Shown here: positions 1-8,008 of the stretch, piece by piece
Layout of the letters: each line of letters starts with the position of its first letter
Numbering within the stretch: the stretch's first letter is position 1
Origin: an uncultured Phascolarctobacterium sp.
GTDB taxonomy: Bacteria > Bacillota > Negativicutes > Acidaminococcales > Acidaminococcaceae
Direction of reading: 5' to 3'
Assembly: GCA_905207485.1 (NCBI GenBank)
Contig: CAJLLL010000050.1
Span: 1-13,760 of the forward strand
Length of the DNA stretch: 13,760 nucleotides
The notes under the pieces: generated by a model
Told to the model about the DNA's origin: nothing
Seen by the model: only the letters and a program-made list of their open reading frames with translations
Databases searched by the model: none
Made by a program: the position numbers and the translations under genes

Positions 1-1
1 C

Positions 2-535
2 CCGCAAACGGTTGTTGTGCCTGCGCGCGGAGGCTTGGGCGATAATGTGGAATTACAGGCCAACACAATTGCCACGGTTCTGGCGCAGCGTATGGGTGCG
101 TCATACCGGCAGCTTTATGTACCTGACAGTGTCAGCGAAGAAATTTTAAACAGCATTCTTGCAGAAGATACCGGCGTTAAGGCCGTTGTCGATATAATTA
201 AGCAGGCTGATATTTTGGTTCACGGCGTTGGTCAGGCATCTGTTATGGCAAGGCACCGCCGTATGGCGCCGGAGTTTATTCAAAAACTTTTGGCTGACGG
301 CGCTGTCGGTGAGGCGTTTGGTCAATACTGCGCCTTGGACGGCAGGCAGGTTTATATGACTAATAATGCCGGGCTGATGTTACAGGATTTGCCGAAAATA
401 GGCACTGTTATCGGCGTCGCCGGCGGGCGCAGCAAGGCGGAGGCAATTTTATCCGTTATCCGCGCATCACGGCAGGATATTTTAATTACTGATGAAGCGG
501 CAGCGCATTATATTGCCGATATGCTTGAAGAATAA
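2..535 (+). CDS. cggR: Central glycolytic genes regulator CggR, C-terminal part (5' end outside window)
   Basis: The reading frame is open from the window edge and gives the last 177 residues of a SorC/CggR-family transcription repressor. In B. subtilis CggR represses the cggR-gapA-pgk-tpi-pgm-eno operon and releases DNA when fructose-1,6-bisphosphate binds its C-terminal sugar-phosphate domain. The visible part is that effector domain: a VVPARGGLGDNVELQANTIA segment at the start, then LVHGVGQA, a GEAFGQYCALDG segment, VAGGRSKAEAI and the terminal ITDEAAA block. All are typical of CggR. The DNA-binding N-terminus and the operon promoter and operator lie upstream, outside the window. The gene sits 55 bases before gap in the same direction, which matches the autoregulated arrangement. 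A valine GTG codon at 17 is internal to the protein and is not a start. Confidence in the family is high; effector identity is inferred from family and context. Confidence 0.93.
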   Translation, partial: PQTVVVPARGGLGDNVELQANTIATVLAQRMGASYRQLYVPDSVSEEILNSILAEDTGVKAVVDIIKQADILVHGVGQASVMARHRRMAPEFIQKLLADGAVGEAFGQYCALDGRQVYMTNNAGLMLQDLPKIGTVIGVAGGRSKAEAILSVIRASRQDILITDEAAAHYIADMLEE

Positions 536-543
536 GTTAGTAC

Positions 544-555
544 GCACTTTAGTGC
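544..555 (+). other. Small hairpin in the cggR-gap intergenic region
   Basis: GCACT-TT-AGTGC forms a five-base inverted repeat (or GCAC/GTGC with a four-base loop) nine bases after the cggR stop and ahead of the gap ribosome binding site. It has no U-tract, so it is not a terminator. In B. subtilis the cggR-gapA transcript is cut by RNase Y near the end of cggR, and gapA mRNA is then more stable than cggR mRNA. This hairpin is positioned to protect the 5' end of a processed gap mRNA, but that role is inference and the stem is short. Confidence 0.3.
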
Positions 556-590
556 AAACATAAATATGTATTTTAAAGGAGGATTTTATT

Positions 591-1595
591 ATGACAAAAG
601 TAGGTATCAATGGTTTTGGCCGTATCGGCCGCAATGTTTTCCGTGCTGCATTCAACAATCCCGAGGTTGACATCGTTGCCGTAAACGATTTAACCGATGC
701 AGCTACCCTTGCACACCTTTTGAAATATGACTCCATTCATGGTACTTTTGACCATGATGTTACTGCCGAAGGCGATTATCTTGTAGTTGATGGCAAAAAA
801 GTAAAAGTATTGGCGCAGACCGATCCGGCTAAACTGCCCTGGGGCGAACTTGGCGTTGAAATTGTTGTAGAATCTACCGGCCGCTTTACCGAAGGCGCAA
901 AAGCTAAAGCTCATCTTGATGCAGGCGCTAAAAAAGTAATTATTTCCGCTCCGGCTAAAGGCGAAGATATTACCATTGTTATGGGTGTAAATGAAGATAA
1001 ATATGAAGCTGATAAACACAATATCATTTCCAATGCTTCCTGCACCACTAACTGCCTGGCTCCGTTTACCAAAGTTCTGCTGGAAAACTTCGGTATTGTA
1101 AGCGGTTTGATGACTACCGTTCATTCTTACACCAATGACCAGAGAATTTTGGACCTGCCGCATAAAGACCTGCGCCGTGCACGTGCTGCTGCACAGTCCA
1201 TTATTCCGACCACTACCGGAGCTGCCAAAGCTGTTTCTCTGGTACTTCCGGAAGTTAAAGGCAAACTGAATGGTTTTGCAATGCGTGTTCCGACTCCGAA
1301 CGTTTCCATTACTGACTTGACTGTATTGCTTGAAAAAGATACTACTGCCGAAGAAATTAACGCAGCTCTTAAAAAAGCCGCAGAAGGCGAACTGAAAGGC
1401 ATTATGGGCTATAATGAATTGCCGCTGGTATCCCGCGATTACAATGGCTGCCCGCTCAGCTCTATTGTAGACGGACTTTCTACCATGATGGTAGGCCCGC
1501 GTATGGCTAAAGTTGTTGCTTGGTATGATAATGAATGGGGCTACAGCAACCGCGTTATCGACCTTGCCTGCTACATTGCTTCCAAAGGACTGTAA
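591..1595 (+). CDS. gap: Glyceraldehyde-3-phosphate dehydrogenase, type I (NAD-dependent)
   Basis: This cytoplasmic enzyme oxidises and phosphorylates glyceraldehyde 3-phosphate to 1,3-bisphosphoglycerate with reduction of NAD. The 334-residue length is normal. The Rossmann motif GINGFGRIGR is at residues 5-14. Asp33 in VNDL is the residue that favours NAD over NADP. The catalytic motif SNASCTTN places the nucleophile at Cys151, with catalytic His178 in TTVHSYTNDQ. The NEWGYSNRV block near the C-terminus is also present. The ATG at 591 has a very strong ribosome binding site, AAAGGAGG at 575-582, with an eight-base spacer. It follows cggR and is 12 bases before pgk::tpi, so it is the first enzyme gene of the operon. 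Its likely direction is glycolytic (GapA-like), judged from Asp33 and the CggR linkage. Confidence 0.98.
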   Translation: MTKVGINGFGRIGRNVFRAAFNNPEVDIVAVNDLTDAATLAHLLKYDSIHGTFDHDVTAEGDYLVVDGKKVKVLAQTDPAKLPWGELGVEIVVESTGRFTEGAKAKAHLDAGAKKVIISAPAKGEDITIVMGVNEDKYEADKHNIISNASCTTNCLAPFTKVLLENFGIVSGLMTTVHSYTNDQRILDLPHKDLRRARAAAQSIIPTTTGAAKAVSLVLPEVKGKLNGFAMRVPTPNVSITDLTVLLEKDTTAEEINAALKKAAEGELKGIMGYNELPLVSRDYNGCPLSSIVDGLSTMMVGPRMAKVVAWYDNEWGYSNRVIDLACYIASKGL

Positions 1596-1607
1596 GAAGG
1601 TGGCTTA

Positions 1608-3533
1608 ATGGATAAAAAAACATTATGCGATTTAGAGCTTGACGGCAAAAAAGTCCTCGTGCGCGTTGACTACAACGTGCCGATGGATGCCGAAGGCAAA
1701 ATTACGGATGATACCCGTATGACAGCATCGCTTGATACTTTGCATTACCTGCTGGAACATGGGGCTGCCGTTATTTTAATGGCGCACCTGGGACGTCCGA
1801 AAGGAGAAGTGAACAAAAAATATTCGCTGGAACCTGTTGCCAAACATTTAAGCGAACTGCTTGATATGCCTGTTGCTTTTGCGCATGATTGCATCGGCAC
1901 AGAAGCAGAGAAAATGGCGGCAGCATTAAAACCGGGCGAAGTTTTGATGCTGGAAAACCTGCGTTTTCATAAAGAAGAAGAAAAAAATGATTTTGGCTTT
2001 GCCGAAAAACTGGCAGCGCTTGCAGATTGCTATGTTAATGATGGCTTTGGCGTATCGCACCGCGCCCATGCTTCGGTAGAAGGCGTAACGCATTTTCTGC
2101 CGTCAGCGGCAGGCTTCCTGCTTGAAAAAGAAATTAAATTCATCGGGCGTGCCGTTACCAATCCGCTGCATCCGTATGCGGCAATTATCGGCGGCGCTAA
2201 AGTTTCCGATAAAATCGGTGTAATTGAAAACCTGCTGGATAAAGTTGACGTACTGCTTATCGGCGGCGGTATGGCAAACACTTTCCTGGCTGCCCAGGGT
2301 TATAAAATGGGTAAATCCCTTGTTGAAGAAGATAAACTTGACCTTGCCCGCAGCCTGCTTGCCAAAGCAGAAAAGAACAACGTAAAAATGCTTTTGCCGG
2401 TTGACTTGGTAATGGCATCTGCCTTTGCAGCTGACGCCGATACTAAAATTGAACGTATTGACAGCCTGACTCAGGATTATATGGCGCTTGATATCGGTCC
2501 TGAAAGCCGCTTGCAATATGAAGCTGCATTGCAGGGCGCTAAAATGATTGTTTGGAACGGACCTATGGGCGTGTTTGAAATGGATGCTTTTGCACATGGC
2601 ACAGAAGCTGTTGCCGAAGCAGTTGCCAAAAGCAGGGCAATCAGCATTGTAGGCGGCGGCGATAGTGTCGCTGCTATTGAAAAGACAGGCCTGGCATCTA
2701 AAATAAGCCATATCAGTACCGGCGGCGGCGCAAGCCTTGAATATCTGGAAGGCAAAGTGCTGCCCGGCATTGCTGCGCTGGATGACCTTCGCCGCAAAAT
2801 GATTGCCGGCAACTGGAAAATGCACAAAACTGTAAGCGAAGCAGTGGAACTTGCCGAAAGTGTTGTTGAAGAAACTAACGGCACGCTGAATGAAGTGGTA
2901 ATTTTCCCGCCATTTACGGCATTGGAAACCGTTGCCGATGCTATTGACGGCAAACATGTTGGCTATGGCGCGCAGGATTTGTTCTGGGAAGATGAAGGAG
3001 CATACACCGGCGCTGTAAGCGGCAGAATGATTGCCGATATTTGTGCTGAATACGTTATTGTAGGGCATTCCGAACGCCGCACTCTGTTTGGCGATAACGA
3101 AGTTGCAGTTGCCAAAAAACTGCGTGCTGCCTACAGAAACGGTTTGAAACCTGTATTATGCGTTGGAGAAAATGCCGAAGAACGTGCTGAAGGAAAAACT
3201 TCACGCAAAATCAGCATGCAGCTTCAAAGCGCACTGAAAGGCATTACCGCAGAAGAAGCAGAAAACATGGTTATTGCCTATGAACCGTTGTGGGCTATTG
3301 GTACCGGCAATGCTGCTACTGCGGCAGATGCGCAGGAAGTTGCAGTATTAATCCGCAATAAAATAGAAAAAATCTTTTCGGAAGAAGTTGCACGCAAAGT
3401 ACGCATTTTGTACGGCGGCAGCGTAAACGAAAAGAATGCTGCTGACTTTGTACAGGGCGAAATTGACGGCGTATTAGTTGGCGGCGCAAGCCTTAAAGCA
3501 GATAGCTTCAGTGCGATTGTACGCAGTGTGTGA
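1608..3533 (+). CDS. pgk-tpi: Bifunctional phosphoglycerate kinase / triosephosphate isomerase fusion (PGK-TIM)
   Basis: One uninterrupted 641-residue frame carries two complete glycolytic enzymes. Residues 1 to about 393 are phosphoglycerate kinase: VRVDYNVP near 18-25, DTRM 35-38, HLGRPKG 60-66, LENLRF 115-120, HRAHAS 151-156, GGAKVSDKI 195-203, NGPMGVFE 317-324 and GGGDS 349-353. Residues from about 394 to 641 are triosephosphate isomerase: AGNWKM with the substrate lysine at 404, GHSERR with catalytic His487, AYEPLWAIGTG with catalytic Glu559 and loop 6, LYGGSV 601-606 and VLVGGASL 622-629. Both halves have the usual stand-alone length, so the linker is essentially absent. The position of the usual TIM initiator Met is Leu394 (CTT). 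A weak Shine-Dalgarno-like AAGGTGG lies at 1597-1603. A PGK-TIM fusion is known in Thermotoga, where it is a tetramer. Both activities look intact here because every key residue is present. Confidence 0.97.
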   Translation: MDKKTLCDLELDGKKVLVRVDYNVPMDAEGKITDDTRMTASLDTLHYLLEHGAAVILMAHLGRPKGEVNKKYSLEPVAKHLSELLDMPVAFAHDCIGTEAEKMAAALKPGEVLMLENLRFHKEEEKNDFGFAEKLAALADCYVNDGFGVSHRAHASVEGVTHFLPSAAGFLLEKEIKFIGRAVTNPLHPYAAIIGGAKVSDKIGVIENLLDKVDVLLIGGGMANTFLAAQGYKMGKSLVEEDKLDLARSLLAKAEKNNVKMLLPVDLVMASAFAADADTKIERIDSLTQDYMALDIGPESRLQYEAALQGAKMIVWNGPMGVFEMDAFAHGTEAVAEAVAKSRAISIVGGGDSVAAIEKTGLASKISHISTGGGASLEYLEGKVLPGIAALDDLRRKMIAGNWKMHKTVSEAVELAESVVEETNGTLNEVVIFPPFTALETVADAIDGKHVGYGAQDLFWEDEGAYTGAVSGRMIADICAEYVIVGHSERRTLFGDNEVAVAKKLRAAYRNGLKPVLCVGENAEERAEGKTSRKISMQLQSALKGITAEEAENMVIAYEPLWAIGTGNAATAADAQEVAVLIRNKIEKIFSEEVARKVRILYGGSVNEKNAADFVQGEIDGVLVGGASLKADSFSAIVRSV

Positions 3534-3540
3534 GGCAGAT

Positions 3541-5055
3541 ATGAAACCTTTAATGCTTATGATTTTGGACGGCTGGGGCATTGCCCCGGCCGGGCCTTAT
3601 AATGCGGCAAAAACGGCCGCTACGCCTCAGCTTTCCAAATTGTTCCAGATTTATCCTCATACGCGGCTTAAAGCATCCGGAAATGCGGTAGGACTGCCGG
3701 AAGGGCAGATGGGCAATTCAGAAGTAGGGCATTTAAATATTGGCGCAGGGCGCATAGTTTACCAGGAACTTACACGCATTACCAAGGCCTGCGAGGAAGG
3801 CACGCTTTTGCAAAACAAAGCACTGCTTAATTGTATGGAGCAGGTAAAGCAAAACGGCGGCGCACTGCATTTAATGGGCTTATTAAGTGACGGCGGCGTA
3901 CATAGCCACGAAAAACATTTGTGGGCACTTTTAAAAATGGCTAAATTGCAGGGCATAGCAAAAGTTTATGTGCATGCTTTTTTAGATGGACGTGATGTTG
4001 GCCCAAGCACAGCGCTTACCTATATTGAACGACTTGAAAAAGTAATGGCGGAAACAGGCTGCGGGCAAATTGCAACCGTAAGCGGCCGCTATTATGCTAT
4101 GGACCGCGATAAACGCTGGGAACGTACACAAAAAGCTTATGATGCGATGACGCAGCACACTGGCAATGTGTTTGCCACGGCGGCTCAGGGCATTGAAGCA
4201 AGTTACGCCGCAGGCAAAACGGATGAATTTGTAGAGCCGTTTATTGTTGAAAGCCAGGCTGACAGCCGTATAAAAGATGGCGACGGCATTGTTTTTTATA
4301 ACTTCCGTCCCGATAGGGCAAGGCAGCTTACACGCGCTTTTTGCGATGAAGATTTCCAAGGCTTTGAACGCAGCAAATTAAATGTTGCGTTTGTATGCAT
4401 GACTCAGTATGATGCAACCATCAATGCAGCAGTTGCTTTTCCTCCGGAAAGTTTAAATAACACCTTGGGTGAGGTGCTGGCACAGCATAGCCTGCATCAG
4501 CTGCGCATTGCCGAAACTGAAAAATATGCGCATGTAACCTTCTTTTTTAACGGCTGGGTAGAAGAACCTAACCAATTTGAAGACAGGGTGCTTATTCCTT
4601 CGCCGCAGGTTGCAACCTATGATTTGCAGCCGGAAATGAGTGCATACGAAGTTACGGATAAACTTCTGGCTCTGCTTGATGAAAATAAATATGACGTTAT
4701 TATTTTAAACTTTGCCAACCCGGATATGGTTGGGCATACCGGCATAATGGAAGCGGCTGTTAAAGCCATGGAAACCGTTGATGCCTGCGCAGGCAAAATT
4801 GCTGATAAAGTTTTAGCAATGGGCGGCGTGCTGTGCATTACGGCAGACCACGGCAACCTTGAAAAAATGTATGATGATGAAGCCAAGCAGTCGTATACTG
4901 CTCACACTACCAATCCGGTACCGTTTTTATTGGTAAGCAAAAACAAATACCGTTTGCACGAAGGCATTTTAGCAGATATTGCCCCCACCATGCTGGAACT
5001 TCTTGGCATTAGCCAGCCGGCAGAAATGACGGGGCGCAGCCTGATAGAACACTAA
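3541..5055 (+). CDS. gpmI: 2,3-bisphosphoglycerate-independent phosphoglycerate mutase
   Basis: This Mn-dependent enzyme interconverts 3- and 2-phosphoglycerate through a phosphoserine intermediate and belongs to the alkaline phosphatase superfamily. It is 504 residues, close to the usual 510. Asp10 in ILDGWG is a metal ligand and Ser60 in MGNSEVGH is the phosphorylated nucleophile. RYYAMDRDKRWERT lies at 183-196, FRPDRARQL at 255-263 and ETEKYAHVTFF at 325-335. The second metal-site motifs are NPDMVGHTG at 393-401 and TADHGNLE at 434-441. The start at ATG 3541 follows the previous stop by seven bases and has GAGG at 3532-3535. An in-frame TTG at 3478 would overlap pgk::tpi by 56 bases and lacks a comparable site. 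One oddity is NGWVE at 337-341, where I expect the family pattern NGGVE. Confidence 0.97.
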   Translation: MKPLMLMILDGWGIAPAGPYNAAKTAATPQLSKLFQIYPHTRLKASGNAVGLPEGQMGNSEVGHLNIGAGRIVYQELTRITKACEEGTLLQNKALLNCMEQVKQNGGALHLMGLLSDGGVHSHEKHLWALLKMAKLQGIAKVYVHAFLDGRDVGPSTALTYIERLEKVMAETGCGQIATVSGRYYAMDRDKRWERTQKAYDAMTQHTGNVFATAAQGIEASYAAGKTDEFVEPFIVESQADSRIKDGDGIVFYNFRPDRARQLTRAFCDEDFQGFERSKLNVAFVCMTQYDATINAAVAFPPESLNNTLGEVLAQHSLHQLRIAETEKYAHVTFFFNGWVEEPNQFEDRVLIPSPQVATYDLQPEMSAYEVTDKLLALLDENKYDVIILNFANPDMVGHTGIMEAAVKAMETVDACAGKIADKVLAMGGVLCITADHGNLEKMYDDEAKQSYTAHTTNPVPFLLVSKNKYRLHEGILADIAPTMLELLGISQPAEMTGRSLIEH

Positions 5056-5078
5056 TTAAAATACGAGGTGAATTACTG

Positions 5079-6365
5079 ATGGCAATGATTACCGAAGTTT
5101 ACGCAAGAGAAATACTCGATTCCCGCGGCAACCCGACTGTTGAAGTGGAAGTATGGCTGGAAGACGGTTCTGTTGGCCGTGCCGCCGTACCTTCCGGCGC
5201 ATCTACCGGCGCACACGAAGCAGTTGAACTGCGCGACGGTGATAAAGAACGTTATTGCGGCAAGGGCGTATGCAAAGCCGTTGATAATGTTAACGATGTA
5301 ATTGCCGAAGCTCTTATCGGCCTTGAAGCAACCCGCCAGACCGAAATTGACGAAATGCTTATCCGCCTTGACGGCACTCCGAATAAAGGCAAATTGGGCG
5401 CTAATGCAGTTCTTGGCGTATCCATGGCAGTTGCAAAAGCTGCAGCAAATTCCTGCGGTTTGCCGCTGTACCTGTATTTGGGCGGCGTAGCTGCACAGGA
5501 ACTGCCGGTGCCGATGATGAACATTTTAAACGGCGGTCAGCATGCAGATAACAATGTAGACATTCAGGAATTTATGATTATGCCTGTTGGCGCAAAATCC
5601 TTTACCGAATGCCTGCGCATGAACGTAGAAATTTATCATACCCTTAAAGCACTGCTTAAAGAAAAGGGCCTTGGCACAGGTTTGGGCGATGAAGGCGGCT
5701 TTGCTCCGAACTTGGAATCCAACGAAGAAGCCATTGCCGTTATTTTGGAAGCCGTTGAAAAAGCAGGCTACAAACCCGGCAAAGATATTGTAATGGCGCT
5801 TGACGTTGCTTCCAGTGAATTTTACCAGGACGGCAAATACAATATGGAAGGCGAAGGCGTTGTAAAAACCAGCGATGAAATGATTGAGTATCTTGCAGCA
5901 TTGTGCAAAAAATACCCCATCATCTCTATTGAAGACGGCCTTGCCGAGGACGATTGGGAAGGCTGGCAGAAACTTACTGCCAAACTTGGCAAAAAAGTAC
6001 AGCTTGTTGGCGATGACCTGTTTGTAACCAACGAAGAACGCCTTAAAAAAGGTATTGAAAAGAAAGTAGGCAACGCTATTCTTATTAAAGTAAATCAGAT
6101 TGGCACGCTTACAGAAACTTTCCGCGCTATTGAAACTGCTAAACGCGCAGGCTATACCTGCATTATTTCTCACCGCAGCGGTGAAACCGAAGACACCACG
6201 CTTTCTGATATCGCAGTTGCAGTTAATGCAGGGCAAATTAAAACCGGCGCACCGGCAAGAACCGACCGTGTGGCTAAATATAATCAGCTTCTGCGTATTG
6301 AAGAAGACCTCGGCAGCGCAGCCAAATATAAAGGCATGGAAGTATTCTACAATCTTCATAAATAA
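5079..6365 (+). CDS. eno: Enolase (phosphopyruvate hydratase)
   Basis: Enolase dehydrates 2-phosphoglycerate to phosphoenolpyruvate using Mg and is also a common RNA-degradosome partner. The 428-residue length is typical. Seen motifs are AREILDSRGNPTVEVEVWL near the N-terminus, the catalytic-loop PSGASTGAHEA, NILNGGQHADNNVDIQEFM, GDEGGFAPNL with the catalytic glutamate, ALDVASSEF, SIEDGLAEDDW, GDDLFVTN, ILIKVNQIGT with the catalytic lysine, and SHRSGETEDT. Metal and substrate residues are all in place. ATG 5079 has GAGGTG at 5065-5070 with an eight-base spacer; a second ATG two codons later is less well spaced. The gene follows gpmI by 23 bases and completes the route to phosphoenolpyruvate within this operon. 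No pyruvate kinase gene follows. Confidence 0.98.
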   Translation: MAMITEVYAREILDSRGNPTVEVEVWLEDGSVGRAAVPSGASTGAHEAVELRDGDKERYCGKGVCKAVDNVNDVIAEALIGLEATRQTEIDEMLIRLDGTPNKGKLGANAVLGVSMAVAKAAANSCGLPLYLYLGGVAAQELPVPMMNILNGGQHADNNVDIQEFMIMPVGAKSFTECLRMNVEIYHTLKALLKEKGLGTGLGDEGGFAPNLESNEEAIAVILEAVEKAGYKPGKDIVMALDVASSEFYQDGKYNMEGEGVVKTSDEMIEYLAALCKKYPIISIEDGLAEDDWEGWQKLTAKLGKKVQLVGDDLFVTNEERLKKGIEKKVGNAILIKVNQIGTLTETFRAIETAKRAGYTCIISHRSGETEDTTLSDIAVAVNAGQIKTGAPARTDRVAKYNQLLRIEEDLGSAAKYKGMEVFYNLHK

Positions 6366-6379
6366 TCGGGGCGCATAAA

Positions 6380-7993
6380 ATGAATTTTGGCTTTGACCCT
6401 TTAAAATACAAGTACCCATCGCGCCGAAGCGTAATGTACGGCACAAAGGGTATGGTATGCAGTTCGCAGCCGCTTGCTGCACAAGCCGGGCTTGATATGA
6501 TAAAAAAAGGCGGCAATGCAGTAGATGCAGCCATAGCAACCGCCATTGCGCTTACAGTTTTGGAGCCTACCAGCAACGGGCTTGGCAGTGATGCCTTCGC
6601 ACAAGTATGGATTGACGGCAAACTGTACGGTTTAAATGGCAGCGGCTACGCACCTGCACTGCTTACACCTGATTGTGATGCCTTAAAAGGCAAAACGGCA
6701 GTTCCGGAACGCGGTTGGGAATCGGTAGACGTACCTGGTGCTGTATCAGCATGGGCTGAACTGCATAAACGTTTTGGCAAACTGCCTTTTGCCGAACTGT
6801 TTGAGCCTGCCATTGAATATGCGGAACATGGTTATCCGGTATCGCCTGTTATCAGCAGGCTTTGGAATGAAGGGCTTGCAATTTTTGAACCATATAAAAA
6901 TAACGAAGCCTTCCGCGGCTGGTTTGAAACTTTCACTAATGAAGGTAAAACGCCGGCAGCAGGCACTGTTGCCAGACTGCCGCAGCAGGCTAAAACTCTG
7001 CGCCTTATCGCGGAAAGTTATGGCGAAACTTTTTACCGCGGCGAAGTGGCAGATGCTATTGACGCATTTTCCAAAGCTACGGGCGGCTATATCCGTAAAA
7101 GCGATTTAGCGGCATACCGTGCTGAATGGGTAGAACCCATAAGCATAGATTACCGCGGTTACCGCGTGTGGGAACTGCCTCCAAACGGACACGGCATTGT
7201 TGCGCTGATGGCGCTTAATATTTTGCAGGGCTTTACACATAATGCCAAAGATTGTGCTGAAAACCTGCATCATGAAATAGAAGCCATGAAGCTGGCTTAT
7301 GCCGATGGGCGCAAATATGTAGCCGACCCGCGTTATATGAAAGCGCAGGTAAAAGAACTTTTAAGTGAAGAATATACATTGCAGCGCCGTGCGCTTATTG
7401 GTGAACAGGCAATTATGCCGCAGCCGGGCAGTCCGTTCTGCGGCGGTACGGTTTATTTGTGTACGGCAGACGGCGATGGCAATATGGTTTCGTACATTCA
7501 AAGTAATTTTCAGGGGTTTGGCAGCGGCATAGTAGTGCCTGGTTACGGCATAGCCTTTAATGACAGGGCATCCGGTTTTGTGCTGGAGCCTGAACATGAC
7601 GACTATCTTGTGCCGCTAAAGAAACCTTACCATACAATTATACCCGGCTTTTTGACCAAAGACGGCAAGGCTGTAGGCCCGTTTGGCGTAATGGGCGGTT
7701 ATATGCAGCCGCAGGGACATTTGCAGGTAATCCATAATGTAATAGATTTTGGCATGAACCCGCAGGAAGCACTTGATTGTCCTCGTTGGCAATGGATTGA
7801 AGGCAAAAAGGTTATGATTGAAGCAGGCGTTGGTGAAGAAATTATTAATGCTTTGCGCGCCCGCGGGCACGAGCTGATTGTAACCGATGACTTTATTGAT
7901 TTTGGCAGAGGGCAGATGATTTGGCGCAGTGATGACGGTGTGCTGGTTGGCGCAACGGAACCACGCGCTGACGGTATGGTTGCTGTTTGGTAA
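6380..7993 (+). CDS. Gamma-glutamyltransferase-family protein, cytoplasmic, YwrD-like
   Basis: This 537-residue protein belongs to the gamma-glutamyltranspeptidase group of N-terminal-nucleophile hydrolases, which self-cleave into two subunits. Seen features are KKGGNAVDAAIATAIAL at 42-58, DVPGAVSAW at 117-125, PPNGHGIVAL at 267-276, and the predicted autocleavage site before Thr357 in CGGTVYLCTADGDGNMVSYIQ. Later blocks include FNDRASGF, GGYMQPQGHLQV and NPQEALDCPRW. It has no signal peptide, unlike secreted GGT of E. coli or B. subtilis, and so resembles the YwrD-like branch. The classical substrate-binding segment DFRExAP is replaced by NGSGYAP at 86-92, which has no arginine, so true gamma-glutamyl specificity is uncertain. 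It starts 14 bases after eno with only a weak purine-rich site (GGGGCG) and is the last gene before a strong terminator. Alternatives are a peptide or acyl amide hydrolase of the same fold. Confidence 0.9.
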   Translation: MNFGFDPLKYKYPSRRSVMYGTKGMVCSSQPLAAQAGLDMIKKGGNAVDAAIATAIALTVLEPTSNGLGSDAFAQVWIDGKLYGLNGSGYAPALLTPDCDALKGKTAVPERGWESVDVPGAVSAWAELHKRFGKLPFAELFEPAIEYAEHGYPVSPVISRLWNEGLAIFEPYKNNEAFRGWFETFTNEGKTPAAGTVARLPQQAKTLRLIAESYGETFYRGEVADAIDAFSKATGGYIRKSDLAAYRAEWVEPISIDYRGYRVWELPPNGHGIVALMALNILQGFTHNAKDCAENLHHEIEAMKLAYADGRKYVADPRYMKAQVKELLSEEYTLQRRALIGEQAIMPQPGSPFCGGTVYLCTADGDGNMVSYIQSNFQGFGSGIVVPGYGIAFNDRASGFVLEPEHDDYLVPLKKPYHTIIPGFLTKDGKAVGPFGVMGGYMQPQGHLQVIHNVIDFGMNPQEALDCPRWQWIEGKKVMIEAGVGEEIINALRARGHELIVTDDFIDFGRGQMIWRSDDGVLVGATEPRADGMVAVW

Positions 7994-8008
7994 AAACATA
8001 ATAATAAC

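Noticed and set aside
2770..2800. Programmed frameshift or sequencing frameshift at the PGK-TIM junction
   Set aside because: Both halves are in the same frame with codon use and motifs continuous through the junction, so no frameshift is needed.
2103..3068. Long open frame on the minus strand opposite pgk::tpi (321 codons)
   Set aside because: It lies wholly antisense to a certain gene, has no family resemblance and a composition rich in Phe, Asn and Cys typical of the shadow of a GC-skewed coding frame.
2799..3533. Separate tpi gene starting at the internal ATG (Met398 of the fusion)
   Set aside because: No ribosome binding site precedes it, it would lack the first residues of TIM, and the PGK frame runs into it with no stop.
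3478..3540. N-terminal extension of gpmI from an upstream TTG
   Set aside because: The extra residues overlap the end of pgk::tpi and match nothing in the family; ATG 3541 begins exactly where iPGM proteins begin.
5526..6539. Long open frame on the minus strand opposite eno and the start of the GGT-family gene (337 codons)
   Set aside because: It is a shadow of eno: no recognisable motifs, no ribosome binding site and Phe/Asn/Cys-rich low-complexity content.
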